Below, piece after piece: positions 26,006 through 36,306 of a stretch of 64,000 nucleotides of DNA. Numbering within the stretch: position 1 is the first letter of the stretch; each line of letters begins with the position of its first letter. The DNA comes from Candidatus Kapaibacterium sp. GTDB taxonomy: Bacteria > Bacteroidota > Ignavibacteria > Kapaibacteriales > UBA2268. The DNA lies in the NCBI GenBank assembly GCA_023957315.1, contig JAMLHE010000004.1, forward strand, positions 124,001 to 188,000, read 5' to 3'. Position numbers and translations under genes: made by a program. The notes under the pieces were generated by a model. The model ran no database searches. It was not told where the DNA came from and saw nothing but the letters and a program-made list of their open reading frames with translations.

Positions 26006-29000
26006 TTATTTTGATTCATCAGGAGCCGGAGGAACAGTGATTTTCTTCACAGGATTCAACCTTAGTTCCTCAAGCAATACCTCAATCGCTTTATCGAGCG
26101 ATGGGTCTATTCCCTTAGCTGTCAAATCAGGGCGGTCAACCACTTCAATGTCGGGCTCAACGCCGTGATTTTCGATTATCCAATTGCCGTCAGGGTCCAT
26201 AATTCTAAATGTTGGTATATTCAAAAATCCACCATCAACGAATGCAGGATTGCCGGAAATACCAATCAATCCGCCCCATGTGCGAGTACCGATTAATTTG
26301 CCAAGTCCCAATGACTTGAAATAATAGGGGAAAGCGTCGCCACCCGAACTTGAGTATCCGTTAATCAGACATGCTTTAGGACCCTTGTGCGAAAATGTCG
26401 GGTCGGGCAATGGGTCTAATCCGCGTCTCGCCCAATAATTCAATACGCGACGTTCGAGAAGTTTTATCATCATGCTCGGGATAAATCCGCCGCCATTCCA
26501 ACGGTCATCGAAAATTAAGGCATCTTTGTCCACTTGTGGATAAAACCAACGGTAAAGCTCGCGATTTCCTTCAATGTGTGTGTTTGGTAGCCAAATATAA
26601 CCGATTTTACCGCCGGATTTTTCGGCTACATATTCACGATTTTTGGTTACCCAATCTAAAAAGCGAAGTTCAGATTCGGAGTTGATTGTTTTGATTTTGT
26701 ATTCGCGTGCTCCGGCTTTGTCGGGCTTGCTGTTTACTTGAATTGTAACTACCTTTCCGGCTTTATTCTGCAAATATTTGTAGGGATTTTCTTTTGTCAA
26801 GATTTCTTCGCCATCAATGCTGATTAAGTAATCGCCTTGCTTGACGTCCACACCGATTTCGGTAAGTGGCGAACGCCATACATCGTGCCAATTTTCACCA
26901 ATGAAAATTTTCTCGATTTTGTAATATTTGCTGCCATCATTAGCAAATTCGCATCCCAACATTCCGCCTTCGAATCTTTCGACTTGGGCTTCATCGCCTG
27001 AATTAACATATGTATGACCTGCATTTACTTCTCCGATTAACTCACCGAGAATGAAATCCAAATCATTGCGATGTGCCACGGATGGCAATAATTGTTCATA
27101 TTTTTTGCGTATTTGCTCCCAATCGTATCCGTGCATGTTTGGGTCGTAGAACCAATCTCTCATCAATCTCCAAGCGTCTGCATAAATCTGATTCCATTCT
27201 GCTTGAGGTTCGATTCTCATTATCAAGTTGTCCATATTGAGTTTGCCGTCATCAGCTTTTTGGCTTGGGCTGTTTTTGCAAATTCCCCACGCACCACCCG
27301 ACAAATAGAGTATTGATGAACCATCAGCAGATATTTCGTAAGTTTGAACGCCTGTCATGATTTCGCTTTCTTTGCCTTCGGCTAAATCATACTGCATCAG
27401 AGTTGAATTTTTCTGGTAATATAATTTTCCTTTAAAGAATGACAAGTTTCCATAACCTGCATTTGCGAGTGGCAGGCTTTGAATTCGTCGAGCGAAGTTC
27501 TCTTGTTTGATTTTAACTACGACGCTTTCATCAGTTTTTTTATCATCGGCGCTTTTTTCAACTTCATCAGTTTTATATTCAAATACTGCCGGAATGCCAT
27601 CGTCAAGTGCGGCGTAGTAAATTTTAGTTGGATTAGTGTAAAAATAATCAAATTCGTAGCCGGAAAAAGACAAGTTGTAATCACGATTTGACAAAAAGAA
27701 CATGTATTTACCATCATCGGAAAATATAGGGTCGTAATTATTTGCAAATCCGTCTGTAAGCAAAAAAGTTTTGTTTTGGTCAAGTGAGTAAACATAAATT
27801 TGTGTCAGGAAGTTTTCGCTTTCCTTTACATATACTATCCATTTGCTGTCGGGCGACCAACGGTAGAAAGTCATATCTGTATATAATCCACGGTCAACAT
27901 CTGTAATTTTGCCGCTTGACATATCTATCCATCTGAGCATTTGGTCTTTATCGCCGTAAGCCATTTTCTTGCTGTCGGGCGACCATGTGGGGGCGAATCT
28001 CCAGCGATTTGAATTCTTGGTGATTTGCTTAGGTTTTTCTGAGCCATCATTATTAATGGTATAAAGTTCGTATTCGCCTGTTTCATCAGAATAATATGCA
28101 ATCGTTTTGCCATCGGGTGACCAAGTCGGATATATTTCTCTCACTCCCGAAGTTTTCGTCAAATTATAAGTTTCGCCGATTTTTGCAGGAACTGAAAATA
28201 AATCTCCGCGTGCATCAAAAACTGCTCGTTTGCCGTTTGCAGATATTGAACCGGATTGGATGTTGCTTTTGACATTTTTGAAATATGGAACTGAGAGTCC
28301 CCCGTCGTTTGCAATGTTGATTGTCAATGCTTGGGTAGTTTTAGTATCGGGATTGAGCTTCCAAATTCTGCCACCACATTGATAAACAATTCCTCCGGGA
28401 CCACTCGAGGGCCATAGCACATCAAAATCGTCATGAGTTGTGATTTTTTCTGTAGTTTTAGTTTTGGTATCATAAGCAAAAATGTTGAGAGTGAAATCTC
28501 TGTCGGAAGTGAAATAAACTTTGTCACCATGCCATACGGGCATATTATCAGTCATTAAATGGTTTGTTATTTGCTCGGCATTCATCGTTTTCAAATCATA
28601 AATCCAAACATCTTGAGCTCGTCCGCCACGATGTCGTTTCCATGTACGCCATTCGCGAGCAATAGGTGTAAATGCCAATTTGGTACCATCGGGAGAGTAA
28701 TCTGCATAACCGCCTTCAATTAAGGGCAGTGGGGTTTCCAATCCACCTTCGACAGGGACAGTAAAGTATTTCCCATTTCGCTTGCTCCATGGAGTCCGAT
28801 TTGCGATAAATAAAATATTTTTTCCGTCGGGAGTCCAACCCAGAACTTGGTTGTCGAATCCACCTCTCGGAGGCATTACACCAACATCATTATAATAAGT
28901 AAGCTGGGTAGGCATTCCACCTTCAGCCGGCATGACATATACTTGCCGAGTGCCGGTATATTCTGCCGAGAAGGCAATCCATTTTCCATCCGGAGAGAAT

Positions 29001-29197
29001 TTCGGAAAGAGTTCTTTGCCGGAGTGCGAAGTCAGTTGCCGGGCTGTTCCGCCGGTTGAAGAGGCAACATAAATATCGCCGCCATAAACAAAGGCAATTT
29101 TGTCATTATGAATATCAGGGAATCTCAACATTCTTGTACCGGCTAGAACAGTAGCGGGTATAAGCATCAACAGTATCAATGCAAGACGCAATTTCAT
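26006..29197 (-). CDS. Tricorn-like protease homologue (S41 family, exported)
   Basis: The 1063-residue protein has a signal peptide ending near VLAGT (about residue 20), then WD40/PD40-type beta-propeller repeats over about residues 25-600, many with a SPDGK core, which act as substrate gates in tricorn proteins. A PDZ domain lies about residues 770-840, followed by the S41 peptidase core with the nucleophile serine in GYSSSGGDAF near residue 950. Bacterial homologues trim oligopeptides. The signal peptide places it in the periplasm. An AGGAA ribosome site precedes the start. The downstream lipoprotein probably shares its transcript. Confidence 0.9.
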   Translation of the reverse strand: MKLRLALILLMLIPATVLAGTRMLRFPDIHNDKIAFVYGGDIYVASSTGGTARQLTSHSGKELFPKFSPDGKWIAFSAEYTGTRQVYVMPAEGGMPTQLTYYNDVGVMPPRGGFDNQVLGWTPDGKNILFIANRTPWSKRNGKYFTVPVEGGLETPLPLIEGGYADYSPDGTKLAFTPIAREWRTWKRHRGGRAQDVWIYDLKTMNAEQITNHLMTDNMPVWHGDKVYFTSDRDFTLNIFAYDTKTKTTEKITTHDDFDVLWPSSGPGGIVYQCGGRIWKLNPDTKTTQALTINIANDGGLSVPYFKNVKSNIQSGSISANGKRAVFDARGDLFSVPAKIGETYNLTKTSGVREIYPTWSPDGKTIAYYSDETGEYELYTINNDGSEKPKQITKNSNRWRFAPTWSPDSKKMAYGDKDQMLRWIDMSSGKITDVDRGLYTDMTFYRWSPDSKWIVYVKESENFLTQIYVYSLDQNKTFLLTDGFANNYDPIFSDDGKYMFFLSNRDYNLSFSGYEFDYFYTNPTKIYYAALDDGIPAVFEYKTDEVEKSADDKKTDESVVVKIKQENFARRIQSLPLANAGYGNLSFFKGKLYYQKNSTLMQYDLAEGKESEIMTGVQTYEISADGSSILYLSGGAWGICKNSPSQKADDGKLNMDNLIMRIEPQAEWNQIYADAWRLMRDWFYDPNMHGYDWEQIRKKYEQLLPSVAHRNDLDFILGELIGEVNAGHTYVNSGDEAQVERFEGGMLGCEFANDGSKYYKIEKIFIGENWHDVWRSPLTEIGVDVKQGDYLISIDGEEILTKENPYKYLQNKAGKVVTIQVNSKPDKAGAREYKIKTINSESELRFLDWVTKNREYVAEKSGGKIGYIWLPNTHIEGNRELYRWFYPQVDKDALIFDDRWNGGGFIPSMMIKLLERRVLNYWARRGLDPLPDPTFSHKGPKACLINGYSSSGGDAFPYYFKSLGLGKLIGTRTWGGLIGISGNPAFVDGGFLNIPTFRIMDPDGNWIIENHGVEPDIEVVDRPDLTAKGIDPSLDKAIEVLLEELRLNPVKKITVPPAPDESK

Positions 29198-29472
29198 TAA
29201 ACATTCCTAAATTATTTTTTTTGCAAATTTTTCAATTACAATTTTAAGCATTTTCATCCACATAAGCAATTATTACTATCGTAATTCGTAGAGAACTTTT
29301 ATCTGTATATCGTTAATTTATTTTAATTTTGAGATTTTATTTGCAAAACTCAAAAATTGTGTTTATTTTAGTATATTAGAATAAGAGTTTTAAGTGTAAC
29401 TAAATTCTATATAATTATGGTATTGTTTATAACAATTTGAAAATAACATTCTTTATTTTAATAGGGGTTCTT

Positions 29473-32400
29473 ATGAAAATTATGAAACTTTTGGTTTTGG
29501 TAGCAATGTTCTTGCTACCTGCGGCTTTGTTTAGCCAAAATCCGGTACACTTCACATTTACAAGTGTAACGGGTAATAATATGACGGTTATCGTGCCTTT
29601 AGCGATTAATCCGACAATCAGCGGAGTGCCTTTATCAGCCGGTGATGAAATTGGTGTGTTTACTAAGGATGGACTTTGCGTTGGTGCAACTGTATGGACT
29701 GGAACAAATAATCGTTCTATAACAGTTTGGGGCAACAATGACCAAACTCCGGAAAAAGATGGGATGGCTGCCTCCCCGCCTGATACTGTCTATTTCAGAA
29801 TTTGGGATTCTTCAGAAGATATTGAATATTCTGTCGTTGTTGCAACATGGGTTGGCGGCGGTTCTCGCGTTTACGTAGCGAATTCTTTTTCTCCAAACGT
29901 AGCATCACTTGAGGCTTTCTCAGTTCCTGCGCAGCCAAATATCACGGCTCCTGCAGATAACTCTGTTGGTAACGCTTTGAGTGGTAATATTGTATGGGAT
30001 GTAGCCGGTGGAGCTGACGACTATGACGTTGTTTTATCGGCAAATAGTGATTTTTCAGACCCTATTATCAATACAAATACTACAAGTACAAGCGTTGCCT
30101 ACTCAGGTTTGGAATTCAATACAATGTATTATGTACGCGTAAGAGGGAATAATGACGTTGGCGAAGGTGCATGGGACGAAGTTTCCTGGAAAACTAAATT
30201 AGCTCAAGTTACACTCGTTAGACCGGCTGACGGTGCTACAGGCTTGATGGAAAGCGGTACTTTATCTTGGAATTCGGTTTCGGGCGCTGCTAACTACGAC
30301 CTTACTATCGCTACAGATGCAGGATTTACAAACGTTGTAGTGAATACAAATGTTGGAACTACTTCTTATAATTACACAAATCTTGATAATTACGAAACTT
30401 ATTACTGGAAAGTTCAAGCTAAAGACGGAGCCAATACAGGCGATGAATCAGAAACGAGAGATTTCAGAATCAGAGTTGGAAGCCCCGTTATCACAGCTCC
30501 CGTTGACGGTTCGACAGGATTAGCCGTAAATGGCAATGCTACTTGGACTGCTGTTGACGGTGCAACAAAATATCGTATGCAAATCGCAACTGATGTTGAT
30601 TTTATTAATATCGTTGAAGAAGTGAACAATATCGCACTTACAAACCAAAATTATTCAGGTTTGAGCAACTATACTAATTATTTCATTAGAGTTTTTGCAG
30701 GTGATGATGATGGCGAAGGTATTGCTTCCGCTACTGTTACTTTCAGAACTATTCTTGGTATCCCGACTAACCTCACTCCTGCAAATGGTTCATTTGCACA
30801 GCCTTTGGCAGGCAACTTGACTTGGAGTGCTGTAACAGGTGCTACGACTTATAATGTTCAAATTTCTACAAATGCAGCATTTACAAATATCGTGGTAGAT
30901 GCTAACACAGCAGCAGCTACTTATGCTTATGCAGGATTGAATAACAACACTCAATATTTCTGGAGAGTCAGAGCCGGTGAAGATGCCGGTTTCAATGCAT
31001 TCTCAACACACACAAGTTTCACTACTTTGTTGGGTCAAGTTGTATTGAATACCCCTGTTAATAATGCTACTGGTGTTTCGCCTTTGAGCGGAATGTTTAC
31101 TTGGACAGCATTAGCCGGTGCTACAAATTATCGCATCCAAGTTGCTACCGATGTTAACTTTGTTAATATGGTAATCAACCAAGACGGTATTGCAGCTACT
31201 ACTTTCAATTATACAAACTTAAATAGTGTCACTACTTATTTTTGGAGAGTAATCGGTTATAATGCAAACGATGCAGGACAAAATTCTGCAGTATTCCAAT
31301 TCTTGACTTCACTTGGCAAAGTTGCACTTGTTGCTCCTGCTAATAATGCAGTTGGTGTTGAATTAAATGGCGTTAATTTCTCATGGGGTGCTGTCAATGG
31401 TGCTGAATCATACAGACTTCAAATTTCGGAACAATCCGATTTCTCTTCTTTTGTTGTCAATACAGGCGGAATTGCAGCTACTTCAACTGTGATTAACGGC
31501 TTAATGTACAACAAAACTTACTATTGGAGAGCAAATGCTCAAAATACAAATGATGGTGAAGGACCATTTAGTGATTCACGCACATTCCAAACTAAAGTTG
31601 AAGCTCCGACATTACTCACTCCTGCTGACAACGAAACTGATGTGATTCTTGACGGTCAAATGACTTGGACAACTGTGCCGGGTGCTGACTCATACCAAGT
31701 TCAAGTTTCATTGTTTAATGATTTTAGCTCTACAGTAATTAGCGCTACAAACGGTACCACTACTTATAATTATTCAGGTTTGGAAAATAACAAACAACAT
31801 TACTGGAGAGTTAGAGGTATCAAAAATGGTGGTTATGGCGATTGGTCAACAGTATTCACTTTCGAAACTATGAACCTCGCTGCACCTGTACTTTTATCAC
31901 CTGTAAATGGTAAATTGAATCAATTTATTGATGTTACTTTCACTTGGGAATCAGTCACAGATGCAACAGGTTATAACTTCCGTTTAGCATCTGATGCCGG
32001 ATTTACTAATATCGTTGCTTCAGGCAATAACTTAGGAACTACATCATTCAGCGTTACCGGATTGTTCAAAGACAGAAAATACTATTGGCAAGTTCAAACA
32101 ATCGGTTTGCAAGGTGTTTCAAACTGGTCAACAGCATTTAATTTCACAACAATCAAAGCTCCGGTGGTATCAGGACCTAATTCTGTTTGCCAAAGTAGCC
32201 AAGCAATGTACTCGACTGAGTTCTTTGATGTCATTGATTATCAATGGACTGTTACAGGCGGTACAATCGTAGGTGCTTCAACTCTTTCTACAGTTACTGT
32301 AGATTGGGGAACAAACACTTCCGGTTCTGTTAAAGTAACTCGCAGCTCTGCTGAATGGGGTGTTTATACTGATAATGCTACAATGAATGTTTCCTTGACT

Positions 32401-33477
32401 CCAATTGCAATGATTACCGTTGGTATTGATGCTGAACATTACTACGAAGGCAATGCTTGCATGAACGAAACAGTAAAATTTACAGGCACTACAAGTAGTG
32501 AAAATCCTGTAGTTTGGAACTGGGATATGGGCGATGGCACTATGAAAACCGGCAAAATCGTATCGCATGTTTATGCAGCTGCCGGTGATTATACTGTTAC
32601 TCTTACTGTTACAAACGGTGTGTTCTGCGAACGTGGCGAAGAAACTTACGACATTGAAGTTCGTGATGATTGCCCGTTGACTATTTTGGCTGATGCTGAA
32701 CTTGAATCATGTAAAGAAGCTTCACCGACATTCCAAAGCGTAGTATTTGGAGGTTCGGGTGATTATTCATTCCTATGGCATCCGGCAAATGACTTCGTTG
32801 ACGCTACAGTTCTTAACGCAACTGTTAAGAGAGCAGTATTCTCGAAAGAATATAAACTTACAATATTTGACAACGAAAGCGACGAAACATTAGTTACTTA
32901 TCCTTATCTTAAAGTATTGGCTTCGCCAAATGCATCTTTAAGCAAAGGATTTGTGGTCGTCAAAGGAATGGGTTCGATTGATTTAACTGACCCATCTATT
33001 TTGGTTGTCTCAGTTTCTGGTGGACAAGCTCCCTATATTCATAGATGGGTAGATAACAACGGTCAAGAAGTTGACCCGACTAACGTTAATCCTCCTGTTG
33101 GCTCGACTCAATATTTTGTTACAATCATTGATGATAATGGATGTTTGTCTGTCGAGAAGAGATTCATCGTGTTCCGTACCGCTTCTAAAGATGCTATTCC
33201 TGAAGATGTCGTTGCTGGTTTATCCGGCTCAGGTTTCATGTTTACTTACCCGAACCCTGTTATTGACAATTTGAATATCATTGCTGAATTCGACGAACAA
33301 TCTTACACTACTGTGAGAGTAATGAATTTGTTAGGGGAAGAAGTCCTTTATCTGAACCTTGGTTCGATGAAGAGTTTGGAAACTGAAATCAACCTTCGTC
33401 ATTTGACAAAAGGATTCTACAACTTAGTTGTCGAAACAGAAAACAATACTTTCGTTAAGCCATTCATAAAAGAATAG
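29473..33477 (+). CDS. Giant fibronectin type III/PKD-repeat T9SS protein
   Basis: I place the start at the ATG giving MKIMKLLVLVAMFLLPAALFSQ, a clear signal peptide. An earlier in-frame start has no signal and lies over a GGGGTT leader shared with the gene at 4353. After an N-terminal beta domain (about residues 25-150) come eight fibronectin type III-like repeats of about 90 residues, each with a W-x-V/A-GA-x-Y core and ending YW/YY-R/K-V. A PKD domain follows near residues 1010-1120 (NWDMGDGT, YTVTLTVTNG), then a further beta region, and a type A sorting domain over the last 80 residues. It is probably a long surface adhesin. Confidence 0.85.
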   Translation: MKIMKLLVLVAMFLLPAALFSQNPVHFTFTSVTGNNMTVIVPLAINPTISGVPLSAGDEIGVFTKDGLCVGATVWTGTNNRSITVWGNNDQTPEKDGMAASPPDTVYFRIWDSSEDIEYSVVVATWVGGGSRVYVANSFSPNVASLEAFSVPAQPNITAPADNSVGNALSGNIVWDVAGGADDYDVVLSANSDFSDPIINTNTTSTSVAYSGLEFNTMYYVRVRGNNDVGEGAWDEVSWKTKLAQVTLVRPADGATGLMESGTLSWNSVSGAANYDLTIATDAGFTNVVVNTNVGTTSYNYTNLDNYETYYWKVQAKDGANTGDESETRDFRIRVGSPVITAPVDGSTGLAVNGNATWTAVDGATKYRMQIATDVDFINIVEEVNNIALTNQNYSGLSNYTNYFIRVFAGDDDGEGIASATVTFRTILGIPTNLTPANGSFAQPLAGNLTWSAVTGATTYNVQISTNAAFTNIVVDANTAAATYAYAGLNNNTQYFWRVRAGEDAGFNAFSTHTSFTTLLGQVVLNTPVNNATGVSPLSGMFTWTALAGATNYRIQVATDVNFVNMVINQDGIAATTFNYTNLNSVTTYFWRVIGYNANDAGQNSAVFQFLTSLGKVALVAPANNAVGVELNGVNFSWGAVNGAESYRLQISEQSDFSSFVVNTGGIAATSTVINGLMYNKTYYWRANAQNTNDGEGPFSDSRTFQTKVEAPTLLTPADNETDVILDGQMTWTTVPGADSYQVQVSLFNDFSSTVISATNGTTTYNYSGLENNKQHYWRVRGIKNGGYGDWSTVFTFETMNLAAPVLLSPVNGKLNQFIDVTFTWESVTDATGYNFRLASDAGFTNIVASGNNLGTTSFSVTGLFKDRKYYWQVQTIGLQGVSNWSTAFNFTTIKAPVVSGPNSVCQSSQAMYSTEFFDVIDYQWTVTGGTIVGASTLSTVTVDWGTNTSGSVKVTRSSAEWGVYTDNATMNVSLTPIAMITVGIDAEHYYEGNACMNETVKFTGTTSSENPVVWNWDMGDGTMKTGKIVSHVYAAAGDYTVTLTVTNGVFCERGEETYDIEVRDDCPLTILADAELESCKEASPTFQSVVFGGSGDYSFLWHPANDFVDATVLNATVKRAVFSKEYKLTIFDNESDETLVTYPYLKVLASPNASLSKGFVVVKGMGSIDLTDPSILVVSVSGGQAPYIHRWVDNNGQEVDPTNVNPPVGSTQYFVTIIDDNGCLSVEKRFIVFRTASKDAIPEDVVAGLSGSGFMFTYPNPVIDNLNIIAEFDEQSYTTVRVMNLLGEEVLYLNLGSMKSLETEINLRHLTKGFYNLVVETENNTFVKPFIKE

Positions 33478-33500
33478 TTTAGACTTTTAATTTAATTTAA

Positions 33501-33540
33501 CTGCACCTTTTTAAACAAAGGTGCAGTTTTTTATTTATTT
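33501..33540 (+). terminator. Terminator of the fibronectin-repeat gene
   Basis: CTGCACCTTT pairs with AAAGGTGCAG around a 6-nt loop (TTAAAC) and is followed by TTTTTT. It lies 23 nt after the stop codon. Confidence 0.93.
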
Positions 33541-33656
33541 GTCCAACACCATATTTGTTGTTATTTCGTTTCTTAACACTTAATAAAATGGACATTTGTC
33601 CTGATTTTTAGTTACCTTTGCAGACTTTAGAAAATTGCATTTGGAATAAATAGAAA

Positions 33657-35354
33657 ATGAAACAATCTGAATTTTTTGTACCTACTCTGAAAGAGACACC
33701 TGCAGACGCAACGATTCCGTCTCATCAACTGATGCTGCGTGCAGGATTAGTGCGTCCTTTGGCTTCAGGGATATTCTCCTTCCTGCCAATGGGATTCCGT
33801 GTACTGAACAAAGTTATCAATATTATTAGAGATGAAATGAATTCAATCGGTGGTCAGGAGTTTTTGCTTCCGGCACTCAACCCGATTGAAATTTGGGAGC
33901 AAACCGGCAGAGTCGAAGCTATGGGTGATGTCATGTTCCATATTAAAAACAGGGAAGGGCTCGTTTTAGCTCCTACTCACGAAGAAATCATCACTTACCA
34001 TGCTCGCCAGCACGTCAAATCGTATCGCGATATGCCCCAAATTTGGTATCAAATCCAAACAAAATTTCGCAACGAACCACGCCCCAAATCCGGTGTGCTT
34101 CGCGGCAGACAGTTCATCATGAAAGATGCTTATTCGCTCGATACTTCCTGGGAAGGATTAGATGTAAGCTACGAAAAGCATTACGAAGCATATAAAGCGA
34201 TTTTCAACAAATGTGGTATTAAATTCTTCGATGTTGGTGCTTCGAGCGGTGCAATGGGTGGCAGCAAATCCCAAGAATTCATGGTAGAATCCGATTCCGG
34301 CGAGGACACTTGCGCCATAAGCGATGCGGGTTATGCTGCAAATATCGAAGTTGCAACTTCCAATCTCCAGCCTGTTGGTAGAATTGACCAAGATTTGCCA
34401 ATGGAAAAATTCGCCACTCCCAACGCTAAAACTATTGATGACCTGATTGAACAATTCAATATCCCCGAACATCGTTGCGCCAAATCTGTAGTTTATATGG
34501 CTGACGAATCGCCTGTATTAATTTTCATGCGTGGCAATGATGAATTGAACGAATCCAAATTGCAGTCCGTTCTCGGCACAGCCAACGTGCGTGCTGCCGT
34601 TTCCGAAGAGTTAATTCAATTCACAGGTGCAGACCACGGTTCAATTGGTCCGATTAATCTCAAATCAAAAATTAAAATTATTGCCGATAATTTGCTCAAA
34701 GATGCCAGTGGAATGGTCAGCGGAGCAAACGAAGACGGCTTCCATTACAAAAATATAGATTTCGTTCGCGATACAAGCATTAGCGATTTCCACGATTTGC
34801 GAACCGTTCAAGCCGGCGAACCTTGCCCCATCAGCAGTCAAGCACTAAGAGTGGTGAAAGCTATCGAATTAGGGCATATCTTCAAACTCGGCACAAAATA
34901 TTCCGTCGCACTCGGCGCAAACTATCTCGATTCCGAAGGCAAAGAGCACCCAATTATCATGGGAAGCTATGGCATTGGCGTAGAAAGAGTCATGGCTTGT
35001 TATATCGAGCAGCATCACGACGATAAAGGGATAATTTGGTCATCGCCATTGACTCCATTCCATGCACATTTGATTGGTATCAACGAACCGAAATTCCCAG
35101 AAGTCAAGGCTGCTGCCGAAGGTATTTATGCCGATTTGGTCAAAGCCGGATTTGATGTGCTTTATGACGACCGCGACGAATCACCCGGAATCAAATTCAA
35201 CGACGCAGACTTGATTGGCTTACCATTCCAAATCATCGTCGGCAATAAGAATTTGAAAGATGGAAATATTGAAGTTAAAGACCGCCAGACAGGCGACAGA
35301 AAAGTTATTTCGATTGATAGTGTAATAACGGAAATACAAGAATTTTATAAATAA
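33657..35354 (+). CDS. proS: Prolyl-tRNA synthetase, bacterial (editing-domain) type
   Basis: The 565-residue class II synthetase has motif 1 near MGFRVLNKV, motif 2 (FRNEPRPKSGVLRGRQFIMKDAYS), motif 3 (GSYGIGVERVMACYIEQ) and an anticodon-binding domain at the end (QIIVGNKNLKDG). An insertion of about 170 residues between motifs 2 and 3 (about 235-395) is the YbaK/INS editing domain, which clears mischarged Ala-tRNA. This is the E. coli type of ProRS and not the shorter archaeal type found in many Bacteroidota. A -7-like TACCTTTG at 33613-33620 could be its promoter, but I find no well-spaced -33 box. Confidence 0.95.
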   Translation: MKQSEFFVPTLKETPADATIPSHQLMLRAGLVRPLASGIFSFLPMGFRVLNKVINIIRDEMNSIGGQEFLLPALNPIEIWEQTGRVEAMGDVMFHIKNREGLVLAPTHEEIITYHARQHVKSYRDMPQIWYQIQTKFRNEPRPKSGVLRGRQFIMKDAYSLDTSWEGLDVSYEKHYEAYKAIFNKCGIKFFDVGASSGAMGGSKSQEFMVESDSGEDTCAISDAGYAANIEVATSNLQPVGRIDQDLPMEKFATPNAKTIDDLIEQFNIPEHRCAKSVVYMADESPVLIFMRGNDELNESKLQSVLGTANVRAAVSEELIQFTGADHGSIGPINLKSKIKIIADNLLKDASGMVSGANEDGFHYKNIDFVRDTSISDFHDLRTVQAGEPCPISSQALRVVKAIELGHIFKLGTKYSVALGANYLDSEGKEHPIIMGSYGIGVERVMACYIEQHHDDKGIIWSSPLTPFHAHLIGINEPKFPEVKAAAEGIYADLVKAGFDVLYDDRDESPGIKFNDADLIGLPFQIIVGNKNLKDGNIEVKDRQTGDRKVISIDSVITEIQEFYK

Positions 35355-35358
35355 TAGT

Positions 35359-35386
35359 AGGGGAGATTGTCATCACAATTTCCCCT
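35359..35386 (+). other. Intercistronic hairpin before the PHP gene
   Basis: AGGGG-x-ATTGT pairs with ACAAT-x-CCCCT around CATC, between the proS stop and the PHP start codon, 9 nt before that start. It lacks a T run, so it is unlikely to be a strong terminator and may affect RNA stability or translation. Confidence 0.45.
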
Positions 35387-35395
35387 AATGGTAAT

Positions 35396-36226
35396 ATGAC
35401 AAAGAAAGTTGACCTACATATGCACACCTTTTACTCCGACGGAGCCTTGTCTCCGGAGGAGCTATTGGCTAAGGCACAATCTGTCGGGCTTTCGGTAATC
35501 AGTATTACTGACCACGACACGCTCGATGGGTGCATCAATGCAATGAGCCTTGCACCCAAATACGGAATTGAGATTATTACAGGCTGCGAGTTCAGTTGCA
35601 ACGATGTCGAGCGCGAATTTCACGTACTCGGCTATAACGTTGACCCCGACAATAAGCACCTCAAATTCCATCTGCATAATTTCCGTAATGCCAGACTTGT
35701 GCGCGCCAAGCAAATACACAAGAAATTGCGCAACATGGGAATGATGATTGATTTTGACGACATTTTAATCAAGGCTGACCAAGCGCCAATCACTCGTCCG
35801 CACATCGCTCAGATACTGCTCGAAAAGGGCTACGTCGAGACTTTGCGACAGGCATTTGATAAATATATTGGTGATAGCGGACCTGCATTCCACCCCAAAG
35901 CAGTATTTCCGGTGAGCCAAGCAATAAAATTGATTAATCAGGCAAATGGCGTGGCAGTGTTGGCGCATCCTGCAAATTTTGTTGACCAGCCGACTCTCTA
36001 CAAGATGATTCAAAGCGGATTGGACGGCATCGAAGTCATTCACCCGATGCATAACCAATCCCAGCGCGAATTCTACCGCTCAATCGCAGCACAATATTGG
36101 CTACTCGAAACGGGCGGCTCCGACTTCCATGGCAACCGCGAACAAGACGAACTCAACTTCGGCAACTTCTACATTCCCTATTCAATCGTCGAATCCATCA
36201 AATACCACACCGGGCAGTTGTATTAG
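35396..36226 (+). CDS. PHP-domain phosphoesterase (RNase AM/TrpH family)
   Basis: The 276-residue protein starts DLHMHTFYSDG, with the metal-binding HxH and SDG of PHP domains, then ITDHDTLDGC, GCEFSC, ARPH-type RPHIAQ and LAHPAN, and ends with GSDFHG. This is the YciV/RNase AM/TrpH group, which acts on 5' monophosphates of nucleic acids or nucleotide 3',5'-bisphosphates. It follows proS by 41 nt, so co-transcription is likely. Whether the in vivo substrate is RNA or a nucleotide is not decided by sequence. Confidence 0.9.
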   Translation: MTKKVDLHMHTFYSDGALSPEELLAKAQSVGLSVISITDHDTLDGCINAMSLAPKYGIEIITGCEFSCNDVEREFHVLGYNVDPDNKHLKFHLHNFRNARLVRAKQIHKKLRNMGMMIDFDDILIKADQAPITRPHIAQILLEKGYVETLRQAFDKYIGDSGPAFHPKAVFPVSQAIKLINQANGVAVLAHPANFVDQPTLYKMIQSGLDGIEVIHPMHNQSQREFYRSIAAQYWLLETGGSDFHGNREQDELNFGNFYIPYSIVESIKYHTGQLY

Positions 36227-36306
36227 GGAGGGTGGGGATGACGCCACAAATTGACGCAAATTTCAAATACAGTTAGTCAAATGCATCCGTCTTTTGATTA
36301 TTCTTT

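Noticed and set aside
25506..26168. 220-residue plus-strand ORF across the lipoprotein gene and protease end
   Set aside because: It runs antisense through the lipoprotein gene and across its promoter; the minus-strand genes have signal peptides, ribosome sites and real families.
33589..33620. Full TTTG-N20-TAnnTTTG promoter of proS
   Set aside because: TACCTTTG fits the -7 box, but the nearest TTTG is 14 nt upstream of it, too close for the normal spacing.
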